Part shown: positions 1 to 8,315 of the stretch, piece after piece
How the letters are laid out: every line of letters starts with the position of its first letter
How positions within the stretch are numbered: the first letter of the stretch is position 1
DNA from: Burkholderiales bacterium
GTDB lineage: Bacteria > Pseudomonadota > Gammaproteobacteria > Burkholderiales > JAEUOS01
Length of the DNA stretch: 63,595 nucleotides
Direction of reading: 5' to 3'
Assembly: GCA_016790695.1 (NCBI GenBank)
Contig: JAEUOS010000004.1
Span: forward strand, 1-63,595
Translations under genes and position numbers: made by a program
The notes under the pieces: model-generated
Database searches by the model: none
Told to the model about the DNA's origin: nothing
The model's input: only the letters and a program-made list of their open reading frames with translations

Positions 1-50
1 TGAGTAAATTTGCTCAATCGGCAACGGGGTCCGACGGTCGCATGCGCCAC

Positions 51-80
51 TCGGGAGCACTCGGGAGCACTCGGGAGCAC
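51..80. repeat. Three tandem copies of a 10-bp unit
   Basis: The decamer TCGGGAGCAC occurs three times head to tail with no mismatch. It lies between the window edge and the 3' end of the MFS gene. Bases 1-16 just before it form a near-perfect dyad (TGAG-T-AAATTT-G-CTCA, one mismatched pair), which could be an operator or promoter element of a gene beyond the left edge. Function of the repeat is unknown. Confidence 0.7.
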
Positions 81-110
81 GCGTCATCCCCGTGCGCGCC
101 ACCCGCTTCG

Positions 111-1274
111 TCACGCCCCCCGCGGCAACCGCACCGCCACCAGCGCCCCCACGACATTGACCCCCGCCGCGATCAGCACCGCCGCGCCGTACCCCTGCGT
201 GCGGTCGAACAGCCAGCCGGCCGCCACCGGCAGGCACACCGCGGCCACGCACCAGGCGATGTACATGCGGCTGGCGATGGCGCCGAAGGCGTCGCGGTGC
301 CAGTAGCGCGGGATCGCGCCCGCGGTGAGCCCCGAGACGAAGCCGTAGCCCATGCCGATCATCGCCAGGCCGAGGACGGCGACCAGCGGCCCCGGCCACA
401 GGGTGAGGATCAGCGCGCCGGTGAGCGACCACAGGTGCGCGCCGCAGGCGACGTGCGGCACGGCGAAGCGGTCGACCAGCGCGCCGCCGCCGATGCGCGC
501 GGCGGCGATCGCGCCGGTGATGAAGGTGGTGGCGCCCAGCGCCAGCGCGGTGCGCCCGCCGAACGCCTGCACGATGCCGGCCGCCTGGCTCATCACCATC
601 AGGCCGGCCGAGGCGGCGAGGAAGAACACAAGGAACAGGATCCAGAACGCCGCGCGGTTGCTGGGCGCGTTCTGCGCCGGCCCGCTGGCGTGCCCCTGCA
701 GCCGCACGTCGACGCGCCGCAGCATCCCGGCGGCGATGAGCCCGCAGACGAACACCACCGCGGCCAGCCCCGCGAGGGTGGCGCGCAGGCCGTGCGCGGC
801 GATGGCCCAGCCGAACACCGGCGCGCCGATCATCGCGCCCAGCGGGTACAGGCTCACCAGATAGCCGTTGACCAGGCCGCTGACCGACGCGGCCGCCTGG
901 TTGACCGCCTGCTGCATCAGGATGAAGGCGACGCCGCCGCCCAGGCCGAACAGGACGCCGTAGCCGAGCGCGAAATCCGTCAGGCCGTCGGCGCGCGCGG
1001 TGATCACCAGGCCGGCTGCGCTGGTGACGACCGAGGCCACCGTCAGCGGCACCACCGGCAGCGCGCGGTACAGGCGCGGCGCGAGGTTCATGCCGATGGT
1101 GAGCGTCACCGTCGCCAGCGCGAACACCATCGACATCTCGGCGCGCGTCACGCCGAGCAGCGCCTCCATCGGCTTCAGGAACACGCTGAACGCGTAGATC
1201 GTGCCGAACGGCAGGTTCAGCACCGTCGCCGCGGCGACGGCCAGCCACAGGCGCCCGGGGCGCGGGTCGGCCAT
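111..1274 (-). CDS. MFS transporter, OFA-like
   Basis: A 387-residue inner-membrane transporter of the major facilitator superfamily with about 12 hydrophobic segments. The first runs through 'LWLAVAAATVLNLPFGTIYA', and the Gly/Ala-rich helices and the length are normal for the family. The opening region, with 'GTIYAFSVFLKPM', resembles oxalate:formate-antiporter-like (OFA) and monocarboxylate MFS carriers, so a small organic acid is a reasonable guess for the substrate. It is the last gene of a minus-strand group (Bug protein, MetE-like enzyme, this transporter), 67 bp after the MetE-like stop. Family is confident. The substrate cannot be read from sequence. Confidence 0.85.
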   Translation of the reverse strand: MADPRPGRLWLAVAAATVLNLPFGTIYAFSVFLKPMEALLGVTRAEMSMVFALATVTLTIGMNLAPRLYRALPVVPLTVASVVTSAAGLVITARADGLTDFALGYGVLFGLGGGVAFILMQQAVNQAAASVSGLVNGYLVSLYPLGAMIGAPVFGWAIAAHGLRATLAGLAAVVFVCGLIAAGMLRRVDVRLQGHASGPAQNAPSNRAAFWILFLVFFLAASAGLMVMSQAAGIVQAFGGRTALALGATTFITGAIAAARIGGGALVDRFAVPHVACGAHLWSLTGALILTLWPGPLVAVLGLAMIGMGYGFVSGLTAGAIPRYWHRDAFGAIASRMYIAWCVAAVCLPVAAGWLFDRTQGYGAAVLIAAGVNVVGALVAVRLPRGA

Positions 1275-1341
1275 CAGGGCGCGCCCCGGGCGGGCGGCGC
1301 GCGCCGCGCCACGTCGTCGGGCACCGCGCGGACCGCCGCGC

Positions 1342-2373
1342 TCAGCCGAGCTCGCGGCGCACGATCGCCGCGCCGTCGGCCAGCGCCTTGAGCTTGCCGT
1401 AGGCGGTGGCGCGCGGCAGGTACTTCATGCCGCAGTCCGGCGCCGGGATCAGGCGCTCGGCCGCGACGTGCTTGAGCCCCGCGCGGATGCGCGACGCGAC
1501 CGTCTCGGCGCTCTCCACCGCCGGATCGGCGAGGTCGATCACGCCGAGCAGGATCTTCTTGTTCGCGAGGTCGGAGAGCATGCCCATGTCGAGCTTCGGC
1601 TGCGCGCACTCGATCGAGATCTGGTCGGCGCGGCTGTCGGCAAGCTCGGCGAGGAACGAATACCCGGTCGGCTTCTGCCCCGGCACCACGGCCGCGTAGC
1701 CGAAGCACAGGTGCACCACGGTCGGCACCGTCACGCCGTCGAGCGCGCGGTTGATCGCCTTGACCGCGAAGCGCCGCGCGCTCTCCGGGTCGTTGCGCAG
1801 CCACGGCTCGTCGAGCTGGATCACGTCGGCACCGGCGGCGGCGAGGTCGCGCACCTCCGCATTGACCGCGTCGGCGAACCCCATCGCCATCGCCTCGAGG
1901 TCGCCGTAGTGCTCGTCCTTGGCCTGCTGCGCCATGGTGAACGGGCCCGGCAGGGTGATCTTGATGCGCCGGTCGGTGTTCTCGCGCAGGAACCTGAGAT
2001 CCCGCACCTCGACCGCGCGCGTGCGCCGGATCGGGCCGGTGACGCGCGGCACCCGGGTCTCGCGCCCGGCCTTGTTGACGATCACCGCCGGCGTGTCGGC
2101 GTCGACGCCCTCGAGCGCGGCGACGAAGTAGTTGGAATAGCTCTCGCGGCGCATCTCGCCGTCGGTGATGATGTCGATGCCGGCGCGCTCCATGTCGCGG
2201 ATCGCCAGGATGGTCGCGTCGTCCTGCGCCTCGGCCAGGCGCTCGGGCGGGATGCGCCACATCTCGTGCATGTTGACCCGCGGCACCACCTTGGAGAGCA
2301 TCGCGCGGTCGATCAGCCAGTCGGGCTGCGGATAGCTGCCGACGACGGTGGTGGGCAGGAGGGGTTCTTTCAT
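1342..2373 (-). CDS. MetE C-terminal-domain-like zinc enzyme
   Basis: A 343-residue protein matching the catalytic barrel of cobalamin-independent methionine synthase, without the N-terminal half of full-length MetE (about 750 residues). All four zinc ligands are visible: H221 and C223 in 'VHLCFGY', E255 in 'ISIECAQP' and C314 in 'APDCGMKY'. The N-terminus 'TTVVGSYPQP' and 'LPGPFTMAQQ' are also typical. Such stand-alone cores move methyl or alkyl groups to or from thiols, and several act in catabolism rather than methionine synthesis. The start has GAGAAG 7 bases upstream. A much longer open frame continues to 3960 but has no such start and crosses the Bug gene. It probably shares a transcript with the Bug gene upstream and the MFS gene downstream. 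Confidence 0.85.
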   Translation of the reverse strand: MKEPLLPTTVVGSYPQPDWLIDRAMLSKVVPRVNMHEMWRIPPERLAEAQDDATILAIRDMERAGIDIITDGEMRRESYSNYFVAALEGVDADTPAVIVNKAGRETRVPRVTGPIRRTRAVEVRDLRFLRENTDRRIKITLPGPFTMAQQAKDEHYGDLEAMAMGFADAVNAEVRDLAAAGADVIQLDEPWLRNDPESARRFAVKAINRALDGVTVPTVVHLCFGYAAVVPGQKPTGYSFLAELADSRADQISIECAQPKLDMGMLSDLANKKILLGVIDLADPAVESAETVASRIRAGLKHVAAERLIPAPDCGMKYLPRATAYGKLKALADGAAIVRRELG

Positions 2374-2396
2374 GGAATCTTCTCTTTCGTGACGGA

Positions 2397-3359
2397 TCAG
2401 TCGAACTTGATGCTGGCGTCCTTGATGGTCTTCGCGGCGCGCGCGATCTCGGACCGGATGAAGGCGGCGAAGTCGTCGGTCGAGCCGCCCATCGGCTCGC
2501 CGCCGGAGTTGATGATCTTCTCGCGGATGTCGGGCGTCGCGAGCGCGCGGTTGGTGTCGGCATTGATCTTCGCCAGCACCTCGCGCGGCGTCGCCGCCGG
2601 AGCGAACAGGCCGTACCAGTTGGTCGCGACGAACCCCGGCACGCCGGACTCGGCGATCGTCGGCACCTCGGGCAGCTGCACCGTGCGCTTCGGCGTGCCG
2701 ACCGCGATCGCCTTGAGCTTGCCGGCCTTGATGTGCTGCAGCACCGTGGGCATGGTGTCCATGTTGAGGTCGACCTGCCCGGCGATCAGGTCGACCACCG
2801 CCTGGCCGCTGCCCTTGTAGGGCACGTGCAGCAGGTCGGCGCCGGTGAGGAACTTGAAGGTCTCGGTCGACATGTGCTGCACGCTGCCGTTGCCCGAGGA
2901 CGCGTAGCGCAGCTGGCGCGTCTTCGAGAGCGCGATCAGGCCGCGCACGTCGGACACCGGCACGCCGTTGAACAGGGTCAGCACCAGCGCGACCTGCGAC
3001 ACCGGCACCACCGGCGCCAGGTCGCGGCCCGGGTCGTAGGGCAGCTTCGGGAACGCGAACTGCGCCACCACGTTCGAGTTCGGCAGGCCCATGAGCAGCG
3101 TGTGGCCGTCCGGCGGCGACTTCACCACCAGGTCGGCCGCGATGGTGCCGCTGGCGCCGGGCCGGTTCTCGACGATCACCTGCTGCCCCCAGAGCTCGGA
3201 CAGCCGGACCGAGAGGATGCGCGCGGTGATGTCGGTCCCGCCGCCGGGCGGGAAGCCGGCGAGGATGCGCACCGGGCGCGTCGGGAACGCCTGCGCGTGG
3301 GCGAGAGAGGCGCCGCAGGCGATCAGGCACAGCAGCGCCAGGCGGACCAGGCGGGTCAT
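2397..3359 (-). CDS. Bug/TctC-type solute-binding protein 1
   Basis: A 320-residue periplasmic binding protein of the tripartite tricarboxylate (Bug) family. The signal peptide is residues 1-23, ending 'SLAHAQ'. Mature-protein signatures follow in order: 'GFPPGGGTDITARIL', 'VIVENRPGASG', 'PPDGHTLLMG' and 'HVPYKGSGQAVVDLIAGQVD'. The family binds carboxylates or related small molecules, and the matching TctA/TctB channel is not in this window. I chose the ATG directly before the hydrophobic signal instead of an in-frame start 75 bases further out. It heads the minus-strand group with the MetE-like enzyme (23 bp apart) and the MFS carrier, so the ligand may be that enzyme's substrate. Confidence 0.92.
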   Translation of the reverse strand: MTRLVRLALLCLIACGASLAHAQAFPTRPVRILAGFPPGGGTDITARILSVRLSELWGQQVIVENRPGASGTIAADLVVKSPPDGHTLLMGLPNSNVVAQFAFPKLPYDPGRDLAPVVPVSQVALVLTLFNGVPVSDVRGLIALSKTRQLRYASSGNGSVQHMSTETFKFLTGADLLHVPYKGSGQAVVDLIAGQVDLNMDTMPTVLQHIKAGKLKAIAVGTPKRTVQLPEVPTIAESGVPGFVATNWYGLFAPAATPREVLAKINADTNRALATPDIREKIINSGGEPMGGSTDDFAAFIRSEIARAAKTIKDASIKFD

Positions 3360-3508
3360 CGCGGCTTCTCCATGGGAATCTCCGGGTACATGTGTGCGGC
3401 AAGGCGGGCGTCGGCCCCTGCGGCCGGCCGCCACTATAGCGGCTTTGCCCGCGATCGACGCAATAGAATGGCGGTCCCGACGCGCGCCCCGCCGCCTTGA
3501 CCGCCACG

Positions 3509-4360
3509 ATGTCCGCCCCCCACCCGCTCGACACCTCGCTCGCCCTCGAACCTGCCGGCGCCAACCTGTGGCGCTCGCCGTCGAGCCCGCTGTACTGGAA
3601 CAAGATCGGCCCGTTCGGCGGCTGGATCGCCGCCGTGCTCCTGGCCGGCGTGCAGCGCGAGCCGGCGGCCGAGGGCGACCCGGTGGCGCTGCAGGCCCAG
3701 TTCATCGGCGCGATGCGCCAGGCGCCGTTCACGGTGCGCACCGCGCTGCTGCGGCGCAACCGCACCACCGCCTTCTGGCGCAGCGAGATCCTGCAGTCGC
3801 GCGAGGACGGCGGCCCCGAGGAAGTCTGCGCGCATGCCGCGGTGACGCTCTCCGCCTGGCGCGACACCTTCACCATGCGCGACGCGCGCATGCCCGCCGC
3901 GGCGCCCGCGGCGTCGCTCCCGCCGCCGCCGCCGCGCCGTTCCGGCACGCCGGAATTCATCCGGCGCTACGACTACCGCATGGCGAGCGGGCCGATGCTC
4001 ACCGGCGCCGACCACATGAACTCGCTCTTGTGGGTGCGCGACGAGCCGCCGCGCGCGCTCGACGCGGTATCGATCGCCGCGCTGTGCGACGCCCCGTTCC
4101 CCTCGGTCTGGCTGCGCCTGACCGAGCCGGTGATGATCACCACGCTGGTCTACAACGTCTTCTACCGCACCGGCGCGGCCGGGCTGGCGCGCGCCGGCGC
4201 CGGCCACGTGCTGATGGACTCGCGCTGCGACCTCGCCGCCGACGGCTTCTACGACCAGGACACCAACCTCTGGAGCGCCGACGGCGAACTGCTCGCGCAG
4301 ACCCAGCAGCTGGCCTGGTTCGCCGACCGGCCGCTGAAGCCGATGCCGGCAGCGGGCTGA
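3509..4360 (+). CDS. Acyl-CoA thioesterase-like (TesB-type double hotdog)
   Basis: A 283-residue protein with the layout of TesB-like thioesterases, two fused hotdog domains. The N-terminal piece 'WNKIGPFGGWIAAVLLAG' is the usual hotdog entry helix, and 'LQAQFIGAMRQAPFTVRTAL' the following strands. The second domain holds 'YDYRMASGPM' and 'FPSVWLRLTEP', and ends with 'QTQQLAWF', the usual C-terminal strand. The family hydrolyses acyl-CoA to free acid and CoA in the cytoplasm. ATG at 3509 is preferred over TTG at 3497, which has no better ribosome site. It is divergent from the Bug gene at 3359 and 30 bp before nnrS. The acyl substrate is unknown. Confidence 0.8.
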   Translation: MSAPHPLDTSLALEPAGANLWRSPSSPLYWNKIGPFGGWIAAVLLAGVQREPAAEGDPVALQAQFIGAMRQAPFTVRTALLRRNRTTAFWRSEILQSREDGGPEEVCAHAAVTLSAWRDTFTMRDARMPAAAPAASLPPPPPRRSGTPEFIRRYDYRMASGPMLTGADHMNSLLWVRDEPPRALDAVSIAALCDAPFPSVWLRLTEPVMITTLVYNVFYRTGAAGLARAGAGHVLMDSRCDLAADGFYDQDTNLWSADGELLAQTQQLAWFADRPLKPMPAAG

Positions 4361-4390
4361 TCGCCGCGCCGTCGCCGCGGTCCGAACGCC

Positions 4391-5584
4391 ATGGCCACCC
4401 TGCTGCGCATCGACCCGCCGGGCGACAACCCGCCGCCGGCCGGCTTCGCGCTCTGGCGCCTCGGCTTCCGCCCGTTCTATCTCGGCGCCGGGCTCTTCGC
4501 CGCCGCCTCGGTGCTGCTGTGGACCGCGCAGCACGCGGGCTGGATCCGCCACGCCTACCTCGACGGCGCGCTCTGGCATGCGCACGAGATGCTGTTCGGC
4601 TTCACGCTCGCGGTCGTGGTGGGGTTCCTGTTCACCGCCGGGCACAACTGGTCGGGCCGGCCGACGCCGACCGGGCCGCTGCTCGCGGCGCTGGCGGCCC
4701 TGTGGCTGGCCGCGCGCATTCTCGTCCTCACGCCATGGGGCTGGGCGGCCGCCGCCGCCAACACCGCGTTTCCGGTCGCCTGCGCGATCGCGCTCGCGGT
4801 GCCGCTGGTCGCCGCCGGCAACCGCCGCAACTATTTCTTCATCGCGCTCCTCGGCGCGCTGGGCGCGGCCAGCGCCGGCGTGCACCTCGCGCACCTTGGC
4901 GTCCTCTCCCTGCCGCCGTGGCTGGGCATCCAGCTGGCGCTCGACCTCGTGCTGTTCATCATGGCGGTGATGACCGGCCGCGTGATGCCGATGTTCACCA
5001 ACAACGGCGTCCCCGGCGCCGGCGCCGAGCGCCACGACGCGCTGGAAAAGCTCGCGCTCGCCGCGGTGCTCGCGCTTCTCGCCGCCGACCTGCTGCGCCT
5101 GGACGGCGAGCCGCTCGCGGTCGCTGCCATCGTCGCGGCCGGCGCGCACGCGCTGCGCTGGGCGCTGTGGCGCCCGTGGCGCACGCTCGGCAAGCCGATC
5201 GTCTGGGTCCTGCACGCGGCCACCCTGTGGATCCCGATCCATCTCGCCCTGCGCGCCGGCGCCGCCCTGGGCATCGCGCCGGCCAACCTCGCCGCGCACG
5301 CGCTCGCGATCGGCGCGATCGGCGGGCTCACTATCGGCATGATGACGCGCACCGCGCGCGGCCACACCGGGCGCGTGCTCGCGGCCGACGCCGCCGAGGT
5401 GACCTGCTACCTGCTGGTCCAGGCCGCGGCGCTGGTGCGCGTCGGCGTGCCGCTGGTCGCGCCGGGCGCCTACCTCGCGAGCGTGCAGGTGTCGGGCCTG
5501 CTGTGGAGCGCCGGCTTCGCGCTGTTCGCGCTGCGCTACTGGCCGATCCTCACGCGTCCGCGCGTCGACGGCCGGCCCGGGTAA
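4391..5584 (+). CDS. nnrS: NnrS family multi-spanning membrane protein
   Basis: A 397-residue membrane protein with about 12 hydrophobic helices. Conserved NnrS features are clear: 'LGFRPFYLGAGLFAA' near the start, 'WHAHEMLFGF', 'GFLFTAGHNWSGRPTPTG', 'VMTGRVMPMFTNNGVPG' and 'MMTRTARGHTGR'. The several histidines in membrane segments are thought to bind haem and copper. In other bacteria NnrS is linked to nitric-oxide stress and denitrification. Here no nitrite or nitric oxide reductase gene is nearby, so its job is probably protection against NO or metal-NO damage. It follows the thioesterase gene by 30 bp and converges on the 5592-7247 gene. Confidence 0.9.
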   Translation: MATLLRIDPPGDNPPPAGFALWRLGFRPFYLGAGLFAAASVLLWTAQHAGWIRHAYLDGALWHAHEMLFGFTLAVVVGFLFTAGHNWSGRPTPTGPLLAALAALWLAARILVLTPWGWAAAAANTAFPVACAIALAVPLVAAGNRRNYFFIALLGALGAASAGVHLAHLGVLSLPPWLGIQLALDLVLFIMAVMTGRVMPMFTNNGVPGAGAERHDALEKLALAAVLALLAADLLRLDGEPLAVAAIVAAGAHALRWALWRPWRTLGKPIVWVLHAATLWIPIHLALRAGAALGIAPANLAAHALAIGAIGGLTIGMMTRTARGHTGRVLAADAAEVTCYLLVQAAALVRVGVPLVAPGAYLASVQVSGLLWSAGFALFALRYWPILTRPRVDGRPG

Positions 5585-5591
5585 TCGCGGT

Positions 5592-7247
5592 TCAGGCGCC
5601 GCGCGCGGGCCGGGCCCCGGCGCGCAGCAGGCGCACGAACGCGTCGTGCAGCGGTGCGTGCGCATCCAGGCCGCGCAGGAAGTCGATCTCGCGCGGCCCG
5701 CCCTTGGCGCGCAGCACCGTCACCGCGGCGCGGCGTTCGGCCGCGCTCCAGGATTCCACGCCGCCGAGCGCCGCCAGGAACGGCGCCAGCCGCTCCCACG
5801 CGAGGCGCTCGTCGGCCGGCCAGCGCGCGCGGTCGCGCACCCCGAAGCGGCGGTCGGCCGCGACCGCCGCCTGCGCCGGCGCCATCCAGCGCCGCGCCAG
5901 GCCGAGCCCGGGGACCAGCGGCAGCCACGCGCGCCGCCCGGCCTCGGGCTGGAACACCATGTGGCCGCGCGCGAGCGCCTCGAGGGTGCGCTGCGACGAG
6001 CGGTGCGCGGGGTCGCGCCGCAGGCGCGCGAGTTCGCGCGCGAGCACGCGCTGCGGCTCCGGTTCGGTCGGGCGGAAGCCGAGCTTGTAGTAGAACCACC
6101 ATGCACCCGACGCGATGCCCTCGCTGTTGCCCTCGCCCAGCTGGTAGGGCTCGATCGAGAACGCGCGCGCGCCGAGCACGTGACGCGCGGTCGCGAGCAC
6201 CCGCGCGAACAGATGACCCGCCTCGGCGCCGCGAAAGGTCGGGAAGACGTTGAACGACACCTCGGCGCCGGCGAGCAGGCAGTCGGTCTGCACGTAGCCG
6301 ACCGGCACCTGGTTGCGCAGCATCAGCCAGCCGTGCACCACCGGCAGCGGCAGGCGGCGCTCGGGCAGCGAGCCGATCAGCGCGAATGCCAGGCCGTCGC
6401 CGTCGTCGACCACGAGCACCTCGCGCTCGTCGCCCCAGGAGAAGGCGGCGAGGTCGCGCGCGCGCGTGAGCATCGCCTCGCGCGCGCGCTCGACCAGCGC
6501 GCGGCCCTCGACGCGGCCGGCGCGGCGCACGCCGCGCGGCGCGCGCGCGAGTTCGGCAACCAGGTCCGGCCGCCCGGCCGGCGGCGGGGTCCGGCGCCAC
6601 GCGATCGGCGCGCGCGCGTGACGCGCCAGGGTGCGCGACGGGAAGCCGTGCCCGGGCGCGAGCACGAACGCGGCGTCGATGCTGTCGTGCAGATGCTCGC
6701 GCGCAAAGCCGTCCGCGCTCATGCCCTCGAGCGCGCGCGCCAGGAAGGCGGCGTCGGTCATGCCGCCGCGCAGCCGGTCGATGATCCGGCGCAGCGGCAG
6801 CGACGAGCGCTTGACCGCCTCGGCCTGGTGCCACGGCAGGAACAGCGGCAGCGCCGCGCGCAGCCGCGCCTCGAATTCCGGCGCGTCCCAGTTGATGCGG
6901 AAGCGGCGCGGAAAGCGCACCGCCAGCCAGCGCGCCTTCATCCAGAAGTAGTTGTAGTGGGTCGCGGTGCCGGCGATGCCGCTGTCGGCGAGCGCGTCGC
7001 GGAAGCGCGCGAGGTCGGCGCGCCGCGGGAAGCCGCGCAACGCGGCGCGCACGCGCGCGAGCAGCACGCGGTCGTCCGGGTAGGCGGCGCTGAAGCACAG
7101 CGCCTCGTGGTAGCGCGCGAGCAGGTCGGCCCGCGCGAAGCGCGCGCCGTCGAGCGCGTCGATCAGCGCGCGCCTGTTCGCCGCCGCCGCGGGGCCGAAG
7201 GACAGGCGCAGCGCCTCGAGTTCGCGCAGCCGCCGGGCCGCGGACAT
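5592..7247 (-). CDS. Uncharacterised protein with a GNAT-like region
   Basis: I do not recognise a characterised family for this 551-residue cytoplasmic protein; it has no signal peptide or membrane helix. The N-terminal 150 residues are helical, rich in Arg and Leu ('HYNYFWMKARWLAVRFPRRF'). A middle region around residues 275-400 looks like an acetyltransferase (GNAT) fold: strands 'VHGWLMLRNQVPVGYVQTD', 'SFNVFPTFRGAEAGHLFARV' and then 'AWWFYYKLGFRP'. That last phrase matches the aromatic end of GNAT domains. The C-terminus is helical. It is the last gene of the 15-kb minus run, 39 bp after a Bug gene, and could be independent of the pathway upstream. Confidence 0.75.
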   Translation of the reverse strand: MSAARRLRELEALRLSFGPAAAANRRALIDALDGARFARADLLARYHEALCFSAAYPDDRVLLARVRAALRGFPRRADLARFRDALADSGIAGTATHYNYFWMKARWLAVRFPRRFRINWDAPEFEARLRAALPLFLPWHQAEAVKRSSLPLRRIIDRLRGGMTDAAFLARALEGMSADGFAREHLHDSIDAAFVLAPGHGFPSRTLARHARAPIAWRRTPPPAGRPDLVAELARAPRGVRRAGRVEGRALVERAREAMLTRARDLAAFSWGDEREVLVVDDGDGLAFALIGSLPERRLPLPVVHGWLMLRNQVPVGYVQTDCLLAGAEVSFNVFPTFRGAEAGHLFARVLATARHVLGARAFSIEPYQLGEGNSEGIASGAWWFYYKLGFRPTEPEPQRVLARELARLRRDPAHRSSQRTLEALARGHMVFQPEAGRRAWLPLVPGLGLARRWMAPAQAAVAADRRFGVRDRARWPADERLAWERLAPFLAALGGVESWSAAERRAAVTVLRAKGGPREIDFLRGLDAHAPLHDAFVRLLRAGARPARGA

Positions 7248-7286
7248 CAGCGTCCCCCGGGCAGCGGCCGCGCGCGGCTCATCGCG

Positions 7287-8252
7287 TCATTCCAGCGCGA
7301 TCCCGGCGTCGCGCGAGACCGCGCGCCAGTTCTCGAAGTCGCGCCGCACATAGGCCTCGAACGCGCGCGCGTCGCCCTCGATCATCTCGACCCCCAGCCC
7401 GGCGAAACGCTCGCGCACCGGTCCCTGCGCGAGCACGCGCGCGAGCGCGCCGCCGAGCCGGTCGAGCACCGCGCGCGGCGTGCCGGCCGGCGCGAACAGC
7501 CCGGTGAAGGTGCTGACCTCGTAGCCGCCGACGCCGAGCTCGGCGAGCGTCGGCACCTCGGGCAGCAGCGCCGAGCGCCTCGCCGTCGTCACCGCGAGCG
7601 CGCGCAGACGGCCCTCCTTGATGTGGTTGGCCGAGGCCGTCAGCTGGTCCATCATGGTCTCGACCTGGCCGCCGACCAGGTCGATCAGCGCCGGCCCCGA
7701 GCCCTTGTAGGGCACGTGGATCAGCTTCAGCCCGGTCTGGCGCATCAGGAGTTCGATCGCGAGGTGGTTCGACGTGCCGGTGCCGGCGGAGGCCACCGAC
7801 AGCCGCCCCGGGCGCGCCTGCGCCTGGGCGACGAACTCGCGGTAGCTCGTGATGGTCGTCTTCGCCGAGGCGGTGAGCACGATCGGCACCGCCTGGATCG
7901 GCCCGACGACCGCAAGGTCGCGGGTCGGGTCGTAGGGCGGGTTCTTCGCGGTCGCCGGTGCGACCGAAATCGTCGACGACGAGCCCAGCACCAGCGCGTA
8001 GCCGTCCGCGGGCCCCTTGACCACCTGCGCGGTCGCGACCATGCCGCCGCCGCCCGGCCGGTTCTCGACCACCACCTGCTGGCCGAGGAGCTCGCCGAGC
8101 GGCCCGGCGATGGTGCGCGCGGTGATGTCGACGTTGCCGCCGGGGGCGAACGGCACGACGATGCGCACCGGCTTGACCGGGAAGTCCTGGGCCGCGGCGC
8201 CCGCCGCCAGCACGCCTGCCACCACGATCGCCGCTGCGCGCCACAGATGCAC
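7287..8252 (-). CDS. Bug/TctC-type solute-binding protein 2
   Basis: A 321-residue periplasmic binding protein of the Bug family. GTG at 8252 was chosen because AAGGAG stands 7 bases before it and the product starts with a clean signal peptide (residues 1-21, ending 'AGAAAQ'). An ATG at 8309 would add 19 hydrophilic residues. Family marks: 'VPFAPGGNVDITART', 'VVVENRPGGGGMVA', 'GPADGYALVLGSS' and 'HVPYKGSGPALIDLVGGQVE'. It is 63 bp downstream of the HMG-CoA-lyase-like gene, so the ligand may be an acid that is activated and cleaved by that enzyme and its CoA-transferase. Confidence 0.92.
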   Translation of the reverse strand: MHLWRAAAIVVAGVLAAGAAAQDFPVKPVRIVVPFAPGGNVDITARTIAGPLGELLGQQVVVENRPGGGGMVATAQVVKGPADGYALVLGSSSTISVAPATAKNPPYDPTRDLAVVGPIQAVPIVLTASAKTTITSYREFVAQAQARPGRLSVASAGTGTSNHLAIELLMRQTGLKLIHVPYKGSGPALIDLVGGQVETMMDQLTASANHIKEGRLRALAVTTARRSALLPEVPTLAELGVGGYEVSTFTGLFAPAGTPRAVLDRLGGALARVLAQGPVRERFAGLGVEMIEGDARAFEAYVRRDFENWRAVSRDAGIALE

Positions 8253-8315
8253 GATGACACTCCTTGCCGTTGGTGATGCCGCCTGTCGGTCGGCGCGCAT
8301 GGCATCCACGCCTTC

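Noticed and set aside
1..16. Near-perfect dyad at the left edge as a promoter of the MFS gene
   Set aside because: It lies 3' of that gene. It may serve a gene outside the window, which cannot be judged.
1342..3960. An 872-codon frame extending the MetE-like gene upstream
   Set aside because: The first 529 residues are low-complexity and overlap the Bug gene in another frame. The ATG at 2373 has a good ribosome site and matches the family start.
3091..6090. A 999-codon plus-strand frame over the thioesterase, NnrS and unknown genes
   Set aside because: It overlaps real genes in another frame and its product is Arg/Ala-rich with no motif.
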